Below, piece after piece: positions 17,131 through 25,015 of a stretch of 64,000 nucleotides of DNA (position 1 is its first letter; each line of letters opens with the position of its first letter). This stretch comes from Streptomyces roseicoloratus (lineage in GTDB: Bacteria; Actinomycetota; Actinomycetes; Streptomycetales; Streptomycetaceae): NCBI RefSeq assembly GCF_004117935.1, contig NZ_SDOY01000135.1, positions 1 through 64,000 of the forward strand. Reading direction: 5' to 3'. The notes beneath the pieces are model-generated. The model was not told the origin of the DNA and searched no databases. It saw nothing but the letters and a program-made list of their open reading frames with translations. The position numbers and the translations under genes are program-made.

Positions 17131-18633
17131 ATGCACACCGACACCGAGCGCTGCGTGCGGGCCGTCCGTTCGAAGGACGCCCGCTTCGACGGCGTCTTCT
17201 TCACCGCCGTCCGCACCACTCGGATCTACTGCCGGCCCAGCTGCCCGGCCGTGCCGCCCAAGCCCGGGAACATGGAGTTCCACCCCACCGCGGCCGCCTG
17301 CCAGCGCGCCGGATTCCGGGCCTGCAAGCGCTGCCGGCCCGACACCAGCCCCGGATCGCCCCACTGGCACGTACGGGCCGACGCCGTCGCCCGCGCCGTG
17401 CGCCTGATCCAGGACGGGGTCGTCGACCGCGAGGGAGTGCCCGGCCTCGCCGCGCGGCTCGGCTACTCCACCCGGCAGATCGAGCGGCAGCTGCTCACCG
17501 AGCTCGGCGCCGGTCCGCTCGCGCTCGCCCGCGCCCAGCGGGCCCAGACCGCCCGGCTGCTCATCGAGACCACCGCCATGCCCATGGCGCGGATCGCCTT
17601 CGCGGCCGGATTCTCCTCGATCCGCACCTTCAACGACACCGTCCGCGAGGTCTTCGCCCTCACCCCCGGCGAGCTCCGCGCCCGCGCGAACGGCTCCGCC
17701 GGATCGCACCCACCCACCACCGCCACCACCCGTGCGACGGCCACCCCCGGCACCCTCACCCTCCGGCTGCCGTTCCGCGCCCCGCTCAACCCCTCCAACC
17801 TCTTCGGCCACCTGGCCGCCACCGCCGTCCCCGGCGTCGAGGAGTGGCGCGACGGCGCCTACCGCAGGACGCTCGCCCTCCCGTACGGGCACGGCATCGT
17901 CGCGCTCACACCGCGCCCCGACCACGTCCTCTGCCGGCTCTCGCTCACCGATCCCCGCGACCTCACCCTCGCCATCAGCCGCTGCCGCCGGCTCCTCGAC
18001 CTCGACGCCGACCCCGTCGCCGTCGACGAGCAGCTGCGCGCCGACCCGCTCCTCGCACCGCTCGTCGACGCCGCGCCCGGCCGGCGGGTGCCGGGCACCG
18101 TCGACGCCGCCGAGTTCGCGGTACGGGCCGTCCTCGGCCAGCAGGTGTCCACGGCCGCCGCCCGCACCCACGCGGCCCGCCTCGTCTCCGCGCACGGCGT
18201 CCCCGTCGAGGACCCGGAGGGCGGCCTCACCCACCTCTTCCCGACGCCCGAGGCACTCGCCGGGATCGACCCGGCCACCCTCGCCCTGCCGCGCAGCCGC
18301 CGTACGACCCTGCTCACCCTGGCCACGGCCCTCGCCGACGGCAGTCTGGCCCTCGGACCCGGCAGCGACCGGGACGAGGCCCGCGCCAACCTCCTCGCCC
18401 TGCCCGGCTTCGGTCCCTGGACCACCGAGATCATCGCCATGCGGGCGCTCGGCGACCCCGACGCCTTCCTCCCCGGCGACCTCGGCGTCCGCCGAGCCGC
18501 CCAGGGCCTCGGGCTGCCCGCCACGCCCGCCGCGCTCACCGACCGGGCGGCACGCTGGCGCCCCTGGCGCGCGTACGCCGTGCAGTACCTGTGGGCCACC
18601 GACGACCACCCGATCAACCACCTGCCCGCGTAA
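17131..18633 (+). CDS. alkA: Ada-AlkA fusion: methyl-sensing AraC regulator with 3-methyladenine glycosylase
   Basis: This 500-residue protein joins three parts. Residues 1-75 are the Ada N-terminal zinc domain, with four cysteines in YCRPSC and CKRC, which accepts methyl groups from DNA phosphotriesters. Residues 85-190 are an AraC-type double HTH (LAARLGYSTRQIERQLLTEL; IAFAAGFSSIRTFNDTVREV). Residues 210-500 are an AlkA glycosylase, with an EFAVRAVLGQQVST helix and the helix-hairpin-helix LPGFGPWTTEIIAMR, followed by DPDAFLPGDLG, which holds the catalytic aspartate. Such fusions are usual in actinobacteria and act both as damage sensor and repair enzyme. The next gene, ogt, begins 10 bases later and surely shares the transcript. 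Confidence 0.92.
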   Translation: MHTDTERCVRAVRSKDARFDGVFFTAVRTTRIYCRPSCPAVPPKPGNMEFHPTAAACQRAGFRACKRCRPDTSPGSPHWHVRADAVARAVRLIQDGVVDREGVPGLAARLGYSTRQIERQLLTELGAGPLALARAQRAQTARLLIETTAMPMARIAFAAGFSSIRTFNDTVREVFALTPGELRARANGSAGSHPPTTATTRATATPGTLTLRLPFRAPLNPSNLFGHLAATAVPGVEEWRDGAYRRTLALPYGHGIVALTPRPDHVLCRLSLTDPRDLTLAISRCRRLLDLDADPVAVDEQLRADPLLAPLVDAAPGRRVPGTVDAAEFAVRAVLGQQVSTAAARTHAARLVSAHGVPVEDPEGGLTHLFPTPEALAGIDPATLALPRSRRTTLLTLATALADGSLALGPGSDRDEARANLLALPGFGPWTTEIIAMRALGDPDAFLPGDLGVRRAAQGLGLPATPAALTDRAARWRPWRAYAVQYLWATDDHPINHLPA

Positions 18634-18643
18634 GGAAGTCCCC

Positions 18644-19144
18644 ATGCCCCCCACCGTCCGGCACACGGTCGTGGACAGCCCCTACGACGCGCTGACCCTG
18701 GTCGCCGTCGACGGGGTCCTCAGCCGCATCCACATGACCGGCCAGCGCCACCGCCCGCCGCAGGAGACCTTCGGCAGCCCCGACCCGCGGCCCTTCACCG
18801 AGGCCGTACGCCAGCTCGACGCGTACTTCGCCGGCGAACTCACCGAGTTCGACCTGCCGTTGCACCTCGTCGGCACCCCGTTCCAGCTCCGCGTCTGGGA
18901 GCGGCTGCGCCGCATCCCGTACGGGGAGACCCGGACGTACGGCGAACTCGCCGAGGCACTCGGCAGCCCCGGCGCGTCCCGTGCGGTCGGACTCGCCAAC
19001 GGCAGGAACCCGGTGGGCATCGTCGTCCCCTGCCACCGCGTGATCGGCGCGGGCGGCGGGCTCACCGGCTACGGCGGCGGCCTCGACCGCAAGCGGCGTC
19101 TGCTGGCCTTCGAAGCGGGCGCCTCCGCCAACGCCCTCTTCTAG
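18644..19144 (+). CDS. ogt: Methylated-DNA-[protein]-cysteine S-methyltransferase
   Basis: The 166-residue protein repairs O6-methylguanine by transferring the methyl group to its own cysteine. The active-site motif GIVVPCHRVIG, the arginine-finger HTH region (YGELAEALGSPGASRAVGLA) and the conserved GYGGG loop are all present. The length is normal for Ogt-type proteins lacking the Ada N-domain. The ATG follows AAGGAAG at a good distance and is 10 bases downstream of the ada-alkA stop. Ada-type regulation of both genes is expected. Confidence 0.92.
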   Translation: MPPTVRHTVVDSPYDALTLVAVDGVLSRIHMTGQRHRPPQETFGSPDPRPFTEAVRQLDAYFAGELTEFDLPLHLVGTPFQLRVWERLRRIPYGETRTYGELAEALGSPGASRAVGLANGRNPVGIVVPCHRVIGAGGGLTGYGGGLDRKRRLLAFEAGASANALF

Positions 19145-19193
19145 CGTGGGCGTTCGCGACCGGCGACTCGACCGGAAGGCGCGGCCCCGCCGT

Positions 19194-19910
19194 TCAGCGG
19201 AGACGTTCGAGCAGCGAGGGCAGCGCCGTGCCGATCGGCTCGCGCACGACCTCGTCCGCGATCGCGTCGTACGGCGTCGGCTCGGCGTTCACGATGATCA
19301 GCCGGGCGCCGTTCTCCGCCGCCATCCCGGCGAGCGAGGCCGCCGGCTGCACCTGGAGGCTGGTGCCGACCGCGACGAACACCTGCGCGGCCTTCGCGAT
19401 GGACATCGCGTCGCCCAGCACCTTCGGATCGAGACGCTGCCCGAACATCACCGTCGCCGCCTTCAGGATGCCGCCGCACGTCCGGCACGCCGGGTCGTCC
19501 TCGCCGGCCGTCACCCGCTCCAGGGCCTCGTCCATCGACGAGCGGGCGTGACAGGCCGTGCACACCACCGACCGTGCCGAGCCGTGGAGTTCGAGCACCT
19601 TGCGCTCCGGCACACCGGCGGCCTGGTGCAGACCGTCGACGTTCTGGGTGATCACCCGCAGCGCGTTGCCGGTCTTCTCGTAGGCCGCGACGGCGTGGTG
19701 CGCGACGTTCGGCTCGGCGCGGAGGGCCGACAGGTCGAGCCGCATCCGCCACGAGCGGCGGCGGATCTCCGGGTCGGCCATGTAGGGCCCGTAGGTGACG
19801 AGCCGCTCGGCCTCGGGGTCACGGCGCCACATTCCGGCGGGTCCCCGGTAGTCGGGAATGCCCGAGTCCGTGGAGATGCCGGCACCGCTGAGAATCGCCA
19901 CCATGGTCAT
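19194..19910 (-). CDS. cobB: NAD-dependent protein deacylase (sirtuin, CobB type)
   Basis: This 238-residue sirtuin consumes NAD+ to remove acyl groups from lysine and releases O-acyl-ADP-ribose. Visible signatures are GAGISTDSGIPDYRG (NAD loop), ITQNVDGLH, the catalytic histidine in LELHGS, two zinc-binding cysteine pairs (VCTACHA and CRTCGG), and GTSLQVQPAA. These are the canonical deacylase residues, so this is not a class-M ADP-ribosylating sirtuin. It is convergent with ogt and divergent from the VapB-like gene. In S. coelicolor the equivalent position holds the sirtuin CobB2 (SCO6464), as far as I recall. Acetyl-CoA synthetase is a known target of CobB enzymes. Confidence 0.92.
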   Translation of the reverse strand: MTMVAILSGAGISTDSGIPDYRGPAGMWRRDPEAERLVTYGPYMADPEIRRRSWRMRLDLSALRAEPNVAHHAVAAYEKTGNALRVITQNVDGLHQAAGVPERKVLELHGSARSVVCTACHARSSMDEALERVTAGEDDPACRTCGGILKAATVMFGQRLDPKVLGDAMSIAKAAQVFVAVGTSLQVQPAASLAGMAAENGARLIIVNAEPTPYDAIADEVVREPIGTALPSLLERLR

Positions 19911-19975
19911 GCCGCGAGGGTAGGCGGGCCGACGGGGCTCCCGCGAGGCGGTTTCCTGGTGCTAGGTTCGCCCGC

Positions 19976-20179
19976 ATGGCCAAGGTCAGCATCTCCCTCG
20001 ACGCCGAACTCGTGGTCGAGGTCATGGTCCTCGCCGGCATCGGCAACCCGCAGGACGCCGTCGAGACGGTCGTCCGCGACTACATCGCCCGCGGACACCG
20101 CACCGAGGCCCGCACCGCCTCCCGCGACGAGTCCGTGCGCACCGGCCGCCTCGTCCCCCCTGAGCCCGAGCAGGGCTGA
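19976..20179 (+). CDS. VapB-family antitoxin-like protein, no toxin partner
   Basis: The 67-residue protein starts with a beta-strand-helix region of ribbon-helix-helix type (MAKVSISLDAELVVEVMVLA, QDAVETVVRDYIARG) and resembles the VapB-family antitoxins that occur widely in actinobacteria. A VapC/PIN gene would be expected directly downstream but is absent; the next gene is the convergent NUDIX. It therefore looks like an orphan DNA-binding protein. TAGGTT lies seven bases before the ATG, suggesting a leaderless transcript. A palindromic terminator overlaps its last codon. Confidence 0.75.
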   Translation: MAKVSISLDAELVVEVMVLAGIGNPQDAVETVVRDYIARGHRTEARTASRDESVRTGRLVPPEPEQG

Positions 20180-20197
20180 GCCCGCCCGGGCGGGCTC
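20178..20197. terminator. Perfect 20-bp GC palindrome between convergent genes
   Basis: GAGCCCGCCC followed directly by GGGCGGGCTC. It can form a stem in transcripts of both the VapB-like gene and the NUDIX gene; there is no T-run, as is common in Streptomyces terminators. The absence of a loop makes cruciform or operator roles possible too. Confidence 0.5.
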
Positions 20198-20231
20198 CCT
20201 CGGACCCCGGTCACGATCCACGAGCGACGGC

Positions 20232-20726
20232 CTACGCCCGCACCGGCCTGCCGTTCTCCAGCTCCACCGGGCCGCGGCCGTCCTTGAGCGCACCCAGGGC
20301 CGCGCTCACCCGCAGGGCCAAGCCGTTCGGCAGATGGGCGGACAGCTCCGACGGTTCCACCAGCTTCCAGGAGAGCAGCTCCTCCTCCTGGAGCCGGATC
20401 GCCGCGAGCCGCTCGCCGGACAGCACCCCGCCGTCGTACAGGTACGCCACGATCGGCGGACGGCCGGGGCCCGGCGCCCAGTCGACCACGAGCAGTGCGC
20501 CCGGCTCCACGTCGAGGCCGATCTCCTCGGCCGTCTCGCGCCGGGCGCCCGCGCGGGGCGTCTCGCCCGCGTCGGACTCGATCGTTCCGCCCGGCAGGGC
20601 CCAGCCCTCCCGGTAGTTCGGCTCGACGAGCAGGACGCGGCCGTCCGCGTCCCGGAAGAGGGTGGCGGCAGCGGCCAGGATCCGGGGGAGTCCCGCGATG
20701 TACGTGGCGTATTCGGAGGTCGTCAT
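20232..20726 (-). CDS. NUDIX hydrolase
   Basis: The 164-residue protein has a NUDIX box, GGTIESDAGETPRAGARRE followed by TAEEIGLD. The segment before the first glutamate has two residues more than the standard spacing, a variation also seen in actinobacterial relatives. NUDIX enzymes cleave nucleoside diphosphates linked to another group; ADP-ribose, NAD derivatives and damaged nucleotides are possible substrates here. The start overlaps the stop of the ADP-ribosylglycohydrolase gene in an ATGA arrangement (20723-20726), implying translational coupling and a shared role, for example cleavage of ADP-ribose released by its partner. Confidence 0.88.
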   Translation of the reverse strand: MTTSEYATYIAGLPRILAAAATLFRDADGRVLLVEPNYREGWALPGGTIESDAGETPRAGARRETAEEIGLDVEPGALLVVDWAPGPGRPPIVAYLYDGGVLSGERLAAIRLQEEELLSWKLVEPSELSAHLPNGLALRVSAALGALKDGRGPVELENGRPVRA

Positions 20727-21796
20727 CCCGTCAGCGTAGCCAGCCGTACCGTCCGCTCCGCCAGCTCGCTGATCCGGGAGCCGTCGAAGCCCGCCACCGC
20801 GCTGCGCACCCGGTCCCGCAGCGGCTCGGACCATTGCGGCGGGATCGCCGCGGCCCCGCACAGCACCCCGGCCACGGACCCGGCCGTGGCGCCGTTGGAG
20901 TCGGTGTCCAGGCCGCCGCGTACGGTCAGCGCGATGGTGCGGGTGAAGTCGCCCTCGCCGTACAGCAGTCCGGCGGTGAGCACCGCCGCGTTCGGGACCG
21001 TGTGGATCCAGCCGAGGGAGCCGGTCTGCCGGGACAGCTCGGCCAGCGCCTCGGACCACTCCACGCCCGCCTCGTGCAGCGCCATGGTGTGCCGCACGGT
21101 CCTGGCGAGGCGGCTGCCCGCCGGGACGCGTTCCAGCGCGACGGACAGCGCGGAGCGCACGTCGGGCGCCGTGAACGCGGCGGCGACCAGGGCCGCCGCC
21201 CACATCGCGCCGTACACCCCGTTGCCCGTGTGGGAGAGCACCGCGTCGCGCCGGGCCAGCGACGCGGCCCGGCGGGGGTCGCCCGGCGAGGTCCAGCCGT
21301 ACACGTCCGCCCTGATCAGGGCGCCGATCCACTCCTGGTACGGGTTGTCGTAGGTGGCGGTCAGCGGAGGCTTCAGACCGTTGGCGAGGTTGCGGTAGGC
21401 CACCCGCTCCGCCGTGAACGTCTGCAGGTACGGCAGCCGCAGCAGCCAGTGCTCGCCGACCTGTTCGGTGCTGAACGCGAAGCCGCGGGTCTCCAGGAGG
21501 TGCAGGCCCAGGATCGTGTAGTCGATGTCGTCGTCCCGGCAGCTGCCGTTGACCCGGCCGCGCACGCACTGCGGCCACTCGGGGCGCAGCTCGAAGCCGT
21601 CGGCGCCGGCGGCGGGAGGCGGAGGCAGGTAGTCGGTCAGCGGCAGGGCGTCGGTCAACCGCAGATAGGAGTCGATCCGCTCGGGCGTCCAGTGGTCGCC
21701 GCGTTCGACCGGCTTGCCGAGCATGTTCCCGGCGATCCGCCCCGTCCACCCGCCGAGGATCCGGTCGGCGAGTTCACTGTGCTTCAGCTGCCCCAT
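20723..21796 (-). CDS. ADP-ribosylglycohydrolase family protein
   Basis: The 357-residue protein belongs to the DraG/ARH family, which removes ADP-ribose from proteins, DNA or small molecules using two magnesium ions. Metal-binding segments are visible: SCRDDDIDYTILGL (first acidic cluster) and GGLDTDSNGATAGSVAG (second cluster), plus the N-terminal GGWTGRIAGNMLGKPVE. The ATG at 21796 is the natural start. It is the first gene of a two-gene unit with the NUDIX hydrolase. Together with the macrodomain and sirtuin genes it makes four ADP-ribose-related genes within 5.3 kb. Confidence 0.9.
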   Translation of the reverse strand: MGQLKHSELADRILGGWTGRIAGNMLGKPVERGDHWTPERIDSYLRLTDALPLTDYLPPPPAAGADGFELRPEWPQCVRGRVNGSCRDDDIDYTILGLHLLETRGFAFSTEQVGEHWLLRLPYLQTFTAERVAYRNLANGLKPPLTATYDNPYQEWIGALIRADVYGWTSPGDPRRAASLARRDAVLSHTGNGVYGAMWAAALVAAAFTAPDVRSALSVALERVPAGSRLARTVRHTMALHEAGVEWSEALAELSRQTGSLGWIHTVPNAAVLTAGLLYGEGDFTRTIALTVRGGLDTDSNGATAGSVAGVLCGAAAIPPQWSEPLRDRVRSAVAGFDGSRISELAERTVRLATLTG

Positions 21797-21900
21797 GGGT
21801 CCGGTCTAGCCGACCGGGCGCCGGGCCGCGCGCCGACCCGCCCACCGGGCCCGTGCGATCACTCGCCCTCCGCCCGGCCGGCGTCCGCCGGCGGACGCTC

Positions 21901-21975
21901 GCCGGCGGACACCTCCCCGACGGGACCGCCGCCGGCGGGCACCTCCCCGACGCGACCGCCGCCGCCGGACACCGG
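21901..21975. repeat. 30-bp tandem repeat, about 2.5 copies
   Basis: 21901-21930 and 21931-21960 differ at only two positions and a partial copy follows. The core is ACCTCCCCGACGGGACC. The repeat occupies the gap between the BCCT transporter gene and the ADP-ribosylglycohydrolase gene, both on the minus strand. Confidence 0.7.
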
Positions 21976-21980
21976 AGCGC

Positions 21981-23693
21981 TCACCGGTCGCCGCTCCCGC
22001 CGCGTTCCCGCTCCTCGTCGCCCTCGGAGCGCCAGCGCTCCGCCGCGCGGCGGAGCCGGTGGTGGCGGGCGGGCCCCTGCCCGCCGACCGCGTCGCCGAC
22101 CATCGCCCGCACCGCGTCCCCCATGCCGTGCAGCGCGTGGTGCCGGGCCGGGCCCGCGCCCGGGTCGGCGCGCAGCTCCTTCAGGAGGGCCCAGCACAGG
22201 CCCAGCATGACGAGCACGAAGGGCAGCGCCACCAGGATCGTCGCCGTCTGCAGCGAGTTCAGACCACCGGCGACGAGCAGGACGGCGGCGACGGCGGCCA
22301 TCAGGACGCCCCAGACGACCACCAGCCAGGTCGACGGGTGCAGCGCGCCGCGGCTGGTCAGCGAGCCCATCACCAGCGAGGCCGAGTCCGCGCTGGTGAC
22401 GAAGTACGTCATCACCAGCAGCATCGCGACGTACGAGGTGACCGTGCCGATCGGCAGGGCGTCCAGCATCGCGAAGAGCGAGGCCTCCGCGCCGTCCTTC
22501 ACCGCGCCCGCCAGGTCGGCCGCGCCCGTCGACTCGAGCCTGATCGCCGTGCCGCCCATGACGCAGAACCAGAAGACCGTGGCACCGGAGGGCACGAGCA
22601 GCACCCCGACGAGGAACTCGCGGACGGTGCGGCCCCGGGAGATCCGCGCGATGAAGGTGCCGACGAACGGAGCCCAGGACAGCCACCACGCCCAGTAGAA
22701 GATCGTCCAGGCGCCGAGCCACTCCGGGTCCGAGAAGGCGCCCGTGCGGCTGGCCATCGGCAGCAGCTGGTGCAGATAGCCGCCCACCGAGGCCGGGATC
22801 GTGTCCAGGACGTACACGGTCGGGCCGAACAGGAACACGAACACCATCAGCGCGGCCGCGAGCGCGATGTTCAGCGTGGACAGCCACTTCACGCCCCGGT
22901 GCAGCCCCGAGAACGCCGAGAGGACGAAGGCCGCGGAGAGCGACACGATGATGATCAACTCGGTGCTCGTGGAGGCCTCCACGCCCAGGGTGATGTCGAG
23001 GCCCTCCGCCACCTGGAGCGCTCCGAGACCCAGGCTGGTCGCCGTGCCGAAGACCGTCGCGAACACCGCGAGCAGGTCGATCGCCTTGCCCGGCCAGGAC
23101 CGCGCCCTGCGCTCGCCCATCAGCGGCACGAACGCCGCGCTCAGCGTGTTGCCGCGGCCCTTGCGGAAGCCCGCGTAGGCGAGGGCGAGGCCCGCCGTGC
23201 CGTAGATGGCCCACGGGGTGAGGGTCCAGTGGAAGAACGAGTACTCCATCGCGGTCCGGGCCGCGGCGCCGGTCCCCGGCTCGATCCCGGAAGCGGGCGG
23301 CGGGCTCAGATAGTGCTGCAGCGGTTCGCCGACGCCGTAGAACATCAGGCCGATGCCCATGCCCGCGCTGAACATCATCGCGATCCACGCCAGGTTGGTG
23401 AACTCGGGCTCCGAGTCGTCCGCGCCGAGCCTGATCCGGCCGAACCGGCTCAGCGCGATCACCACGCACAGGACGAGGAAGACGTCCGCCGCCGTCACGA
23501 ACAGCCAGGCGAAGTTGTCGAGGACCCAGCCCAGGGCCGTGTCCGAGGCGTCGTCGAAGGAGTCCTTGCCGAGCGCCGCCCAGGCCACCACGGCCACGAC
23601 GGCGGCCATGCCGACGCCGATGACCTTCCGGTCCGGCCCGGGGTCCGGCGCGCTGCTCGGTCCGGAGGTTCGATCGATCGGTTCCGTGCTCAT
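21981..23693 (-). CDS. BCCT-family betaine/carnitine/choline transporter
   Basis: This 570-residue integral membrane protein has about twelve hydrophobic segments and BCCT signatures: MMFSAGMGIGLMFYGVGEPL, FFHWTLTPWAIYG and FWAWWLSWAPFVGTFIARIS-type sequence (here FYWAWWLSWAPF). BCCT carriers import compatible solutes or quaternary amines with sodium or protons across the cell membrane. The cytoplasmic C-terminal tail is long, histidine-rich and charged (ARHHALHG, RHHRLRRAAERWRSEGDEER), a region that in BetP senses osmotic stress. The gene is divergent from glycerate kinase; the 23694-23805 gap must hold both promoters. Confidence 0.9.
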   Translation of the reverse strand: MSTEPIDRTSGPSSAPDPGPDRKVIGVGMAAVVAVVAWAALGKDSFDDASDTALGWVLDNFAWLFVTAADVFLVLCVVIALSRFGRIRLGADDSEPEFTNLAWIAMMFSAGMGIGLMFYGVGEPLQHYLSPPPASGIEPGTGAAARTAMEYSFFHWTLTPWAIYGTAGLALAYAGFRKGRGNTLSAAFVPLMGERRARSWPGKAIDLLAVFATVFGTATSLGLGALQVAEGLDITLGVEASTSTELIIIVSLSAAFVLSAFSGLHRGVKWLSTLNIALAAALMVFVFLFGPTVYVLDTIPASVGGYLHQLLPMASRTGAFSDPEWLGAWTIFYWAWWLSWAPFVGTFIARISRGRTVREFLVGVLLVPSGATVFWFCVMGGTAIRLESTGAADLAGAVKDGAEASLFAMLDALPIGTVTSYVAMLLVMTYFVTSADSASLVMGSLTSRGALHPSTWLVVVWGVLMAAVAAVLLVAGGLNSLQTATILVALPFVLVMLGLCWALLKELRADPGAGPARHHALHGMGDAVRAMVGDAVGGQGPARHHRLRRAAERWRSEGDEERERGGSGDR

Positions 23694-23805
23694 GTGGCCC
23701 CACTATGGTGCGGAATATCGCCTTATCAGGGGGTGGCACGCCGTCTTGCCCTACGGATAGGGTCGGCCTCGGCGCGACTGCCTGTTCGAAAGCAAGGGAT
23801 GCAAG

Positions 23806-24957
23806 GTGACGGACGGAGCAGTAACTGAGGTCGCACGCGTGCTCGTCGCGGCCGACAAGTTCAAGGGTTCGCTCACGGCCGTACAGGTCGCGGAGCGGGT
23901 CACAGCAGGGCTGCGACGGGTCGTCCCGGAGCTCGAGGTGGAGACGCTGCCCGTCGCCGACGGCGGCGACGGCACCGTGGCGGCGGCCGTCGCGGCCGGG
24001 TTCGAGCGGCGAGAGGTCACCGTGACCGGCCCGGTCGGCGACACCGTCACGGCCGCGTTCGCGCTGCGCGGGACCACCGCGGTCGTCGAGATGGCCGAAG
24101 CCTCCGGCCTCCAGCTGCTGCCCGCCGGGGTCTTCGCCCCGCTCACCGCCACCACGTACGGCTCCGGAGAGCTGCTGCGCGCCGCCCTCGACGCGGGCGC
24201 CACCTCGATCGTCTTCGGTGTCGGCGGCAGCGCCACGACCGACGGCGGCGCCGGCATGCTGGCCGCGCTCGGCGCGCGTTTCCTCGACGCCGACGGCGAG
24301 CCGGTCGGCCCCGGCGGCGGAGCCCTCGCCGGGCTCGCCTCCGCCGACCTGTCGGGGCTGGACCCGCGCTTCGCCGACGTCGAGCTCGTCCTCGCCAGCG
24401 ACGTGGACAACCCGCTGACCGGCCCGAAGGGCTGCGCCGCGGTGTACGGCCCGCAGAAGGGCGCCTCCCCGGAGGACGTCGAGACCCTCGACGCGGCCCT
24501 CGCCCACTACGCGCGCGTCCTGGAGAAGGCGATCGGCCCCCAGGCCGCCGAGCTCGCCGCGTCCCCGGGCGCGGGCGGCGCGGGCGGCATCGGCTACGGC
24601 GCGCTGCTCATCGGCGCGAGCTTCCGCCCCGGGATCGAGCTGATGCTGGACGTGCTGGGCTTCGCCCCGGCCCTGGAGCGCGCCACCCTGGTCATCACCG
24701 GCGAGGGCTCCCTCGACGAGCAGACCCTGCACGGCAAGGCCCCGGCGGGCGTCGCCGCGGCCGCCCGCGCGGCCGGCAAGGACGTCGTCGCGGTCTGCGG
24801 CCGCCTCGCGCTGGCCCCGGAGGCCCTGGGCGCCGCCGGCATCCGCCGCGCCTACCCGCTCTCCGCCCTGGAGCCGGACCCGGCGAAGTCCATCCCGAAC
24901 GCGGGCCCGCTCCTGGAGCGGGTCGCCTCGGACATCGCCCGGGACTTCCTGTCGTAG
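23806..24957 (+). CDS. glxK: Glycerate kinase
   Basis: The 383-residue enzyme phosphorylates glycerate to phosphoglycerate, feeding glyoxylate-derived carbon into glycolysis. Family signatures include VLVAADKFKGSLTAVQVAER, PVADGGDGTVAA, VFGVGGSATTDGGAGMLAAL and VITGEGSLDEQTLHGKAP. The GTG at 23806 follows GCAAG and is the only reasonable start. The length is standard for the GarK/GlxK family. It stands alone downstream of the divergent BCCT promoter region; glyoxylate released by the malyl-CoA lyase of the ethylmalonyl-CoA pathway nearby would be a natural source of its substrate, although that is inference. Confidence 0.9.
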   Translation: MTDGAVTEVARVLVAADKFKGSLTAVQVAERVTAGLRRVVPELEVETLPVADGGDGTVAAAVAAGFERREVTVTGPVGDTVTAAFALRGTTAVVEMAEASGLQLLPAGVFAPLTATTYGSGELLRAALDAGATSIVFGVGGSATTDGGAGMLAALGARFLDADGEPVGPGGGALAGLASADLSGLDPRFADVELVLASDVDNPLTGPKGCAAVYGPQKGASPEDVETLDAALAHYARVLEKAIGPQAAELAASPGAGGAGGIGYGALLIGASFRPGIELMLDVLGFAPALERATLVITGEGSLDEQTLHGKAPAGVAAAARAAGKDVVAVCGRLALAPEALGAAGIRRAYPLSALEPDPAKSIPNAGPLLERVASDIARDFLS

Positions 24958-25015
24958 CCCCCGCCGGGGGCGCGGCGACATCCTGCCGTAACACGCCGGT
25001 GCGAGCCTCGGGCAC

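Noticed and set aside
16921-18666. Large minus-strand frame opposite ada-alkA
   Set aside because: Gly/Glu/Val-rich shadow frame; the opposite strand encodes well-conserved Ada-AlkA domains.
19194-19910. Sirtuin as a class-M (SirTM) ADP-ribosylating enzyme
   Set aside because: The catalytic histidine and NVD motif are the canonical deacylase type and there is no GcvH-like gene; the neighbourhood resembles but does not reproduce the SirTM operon.
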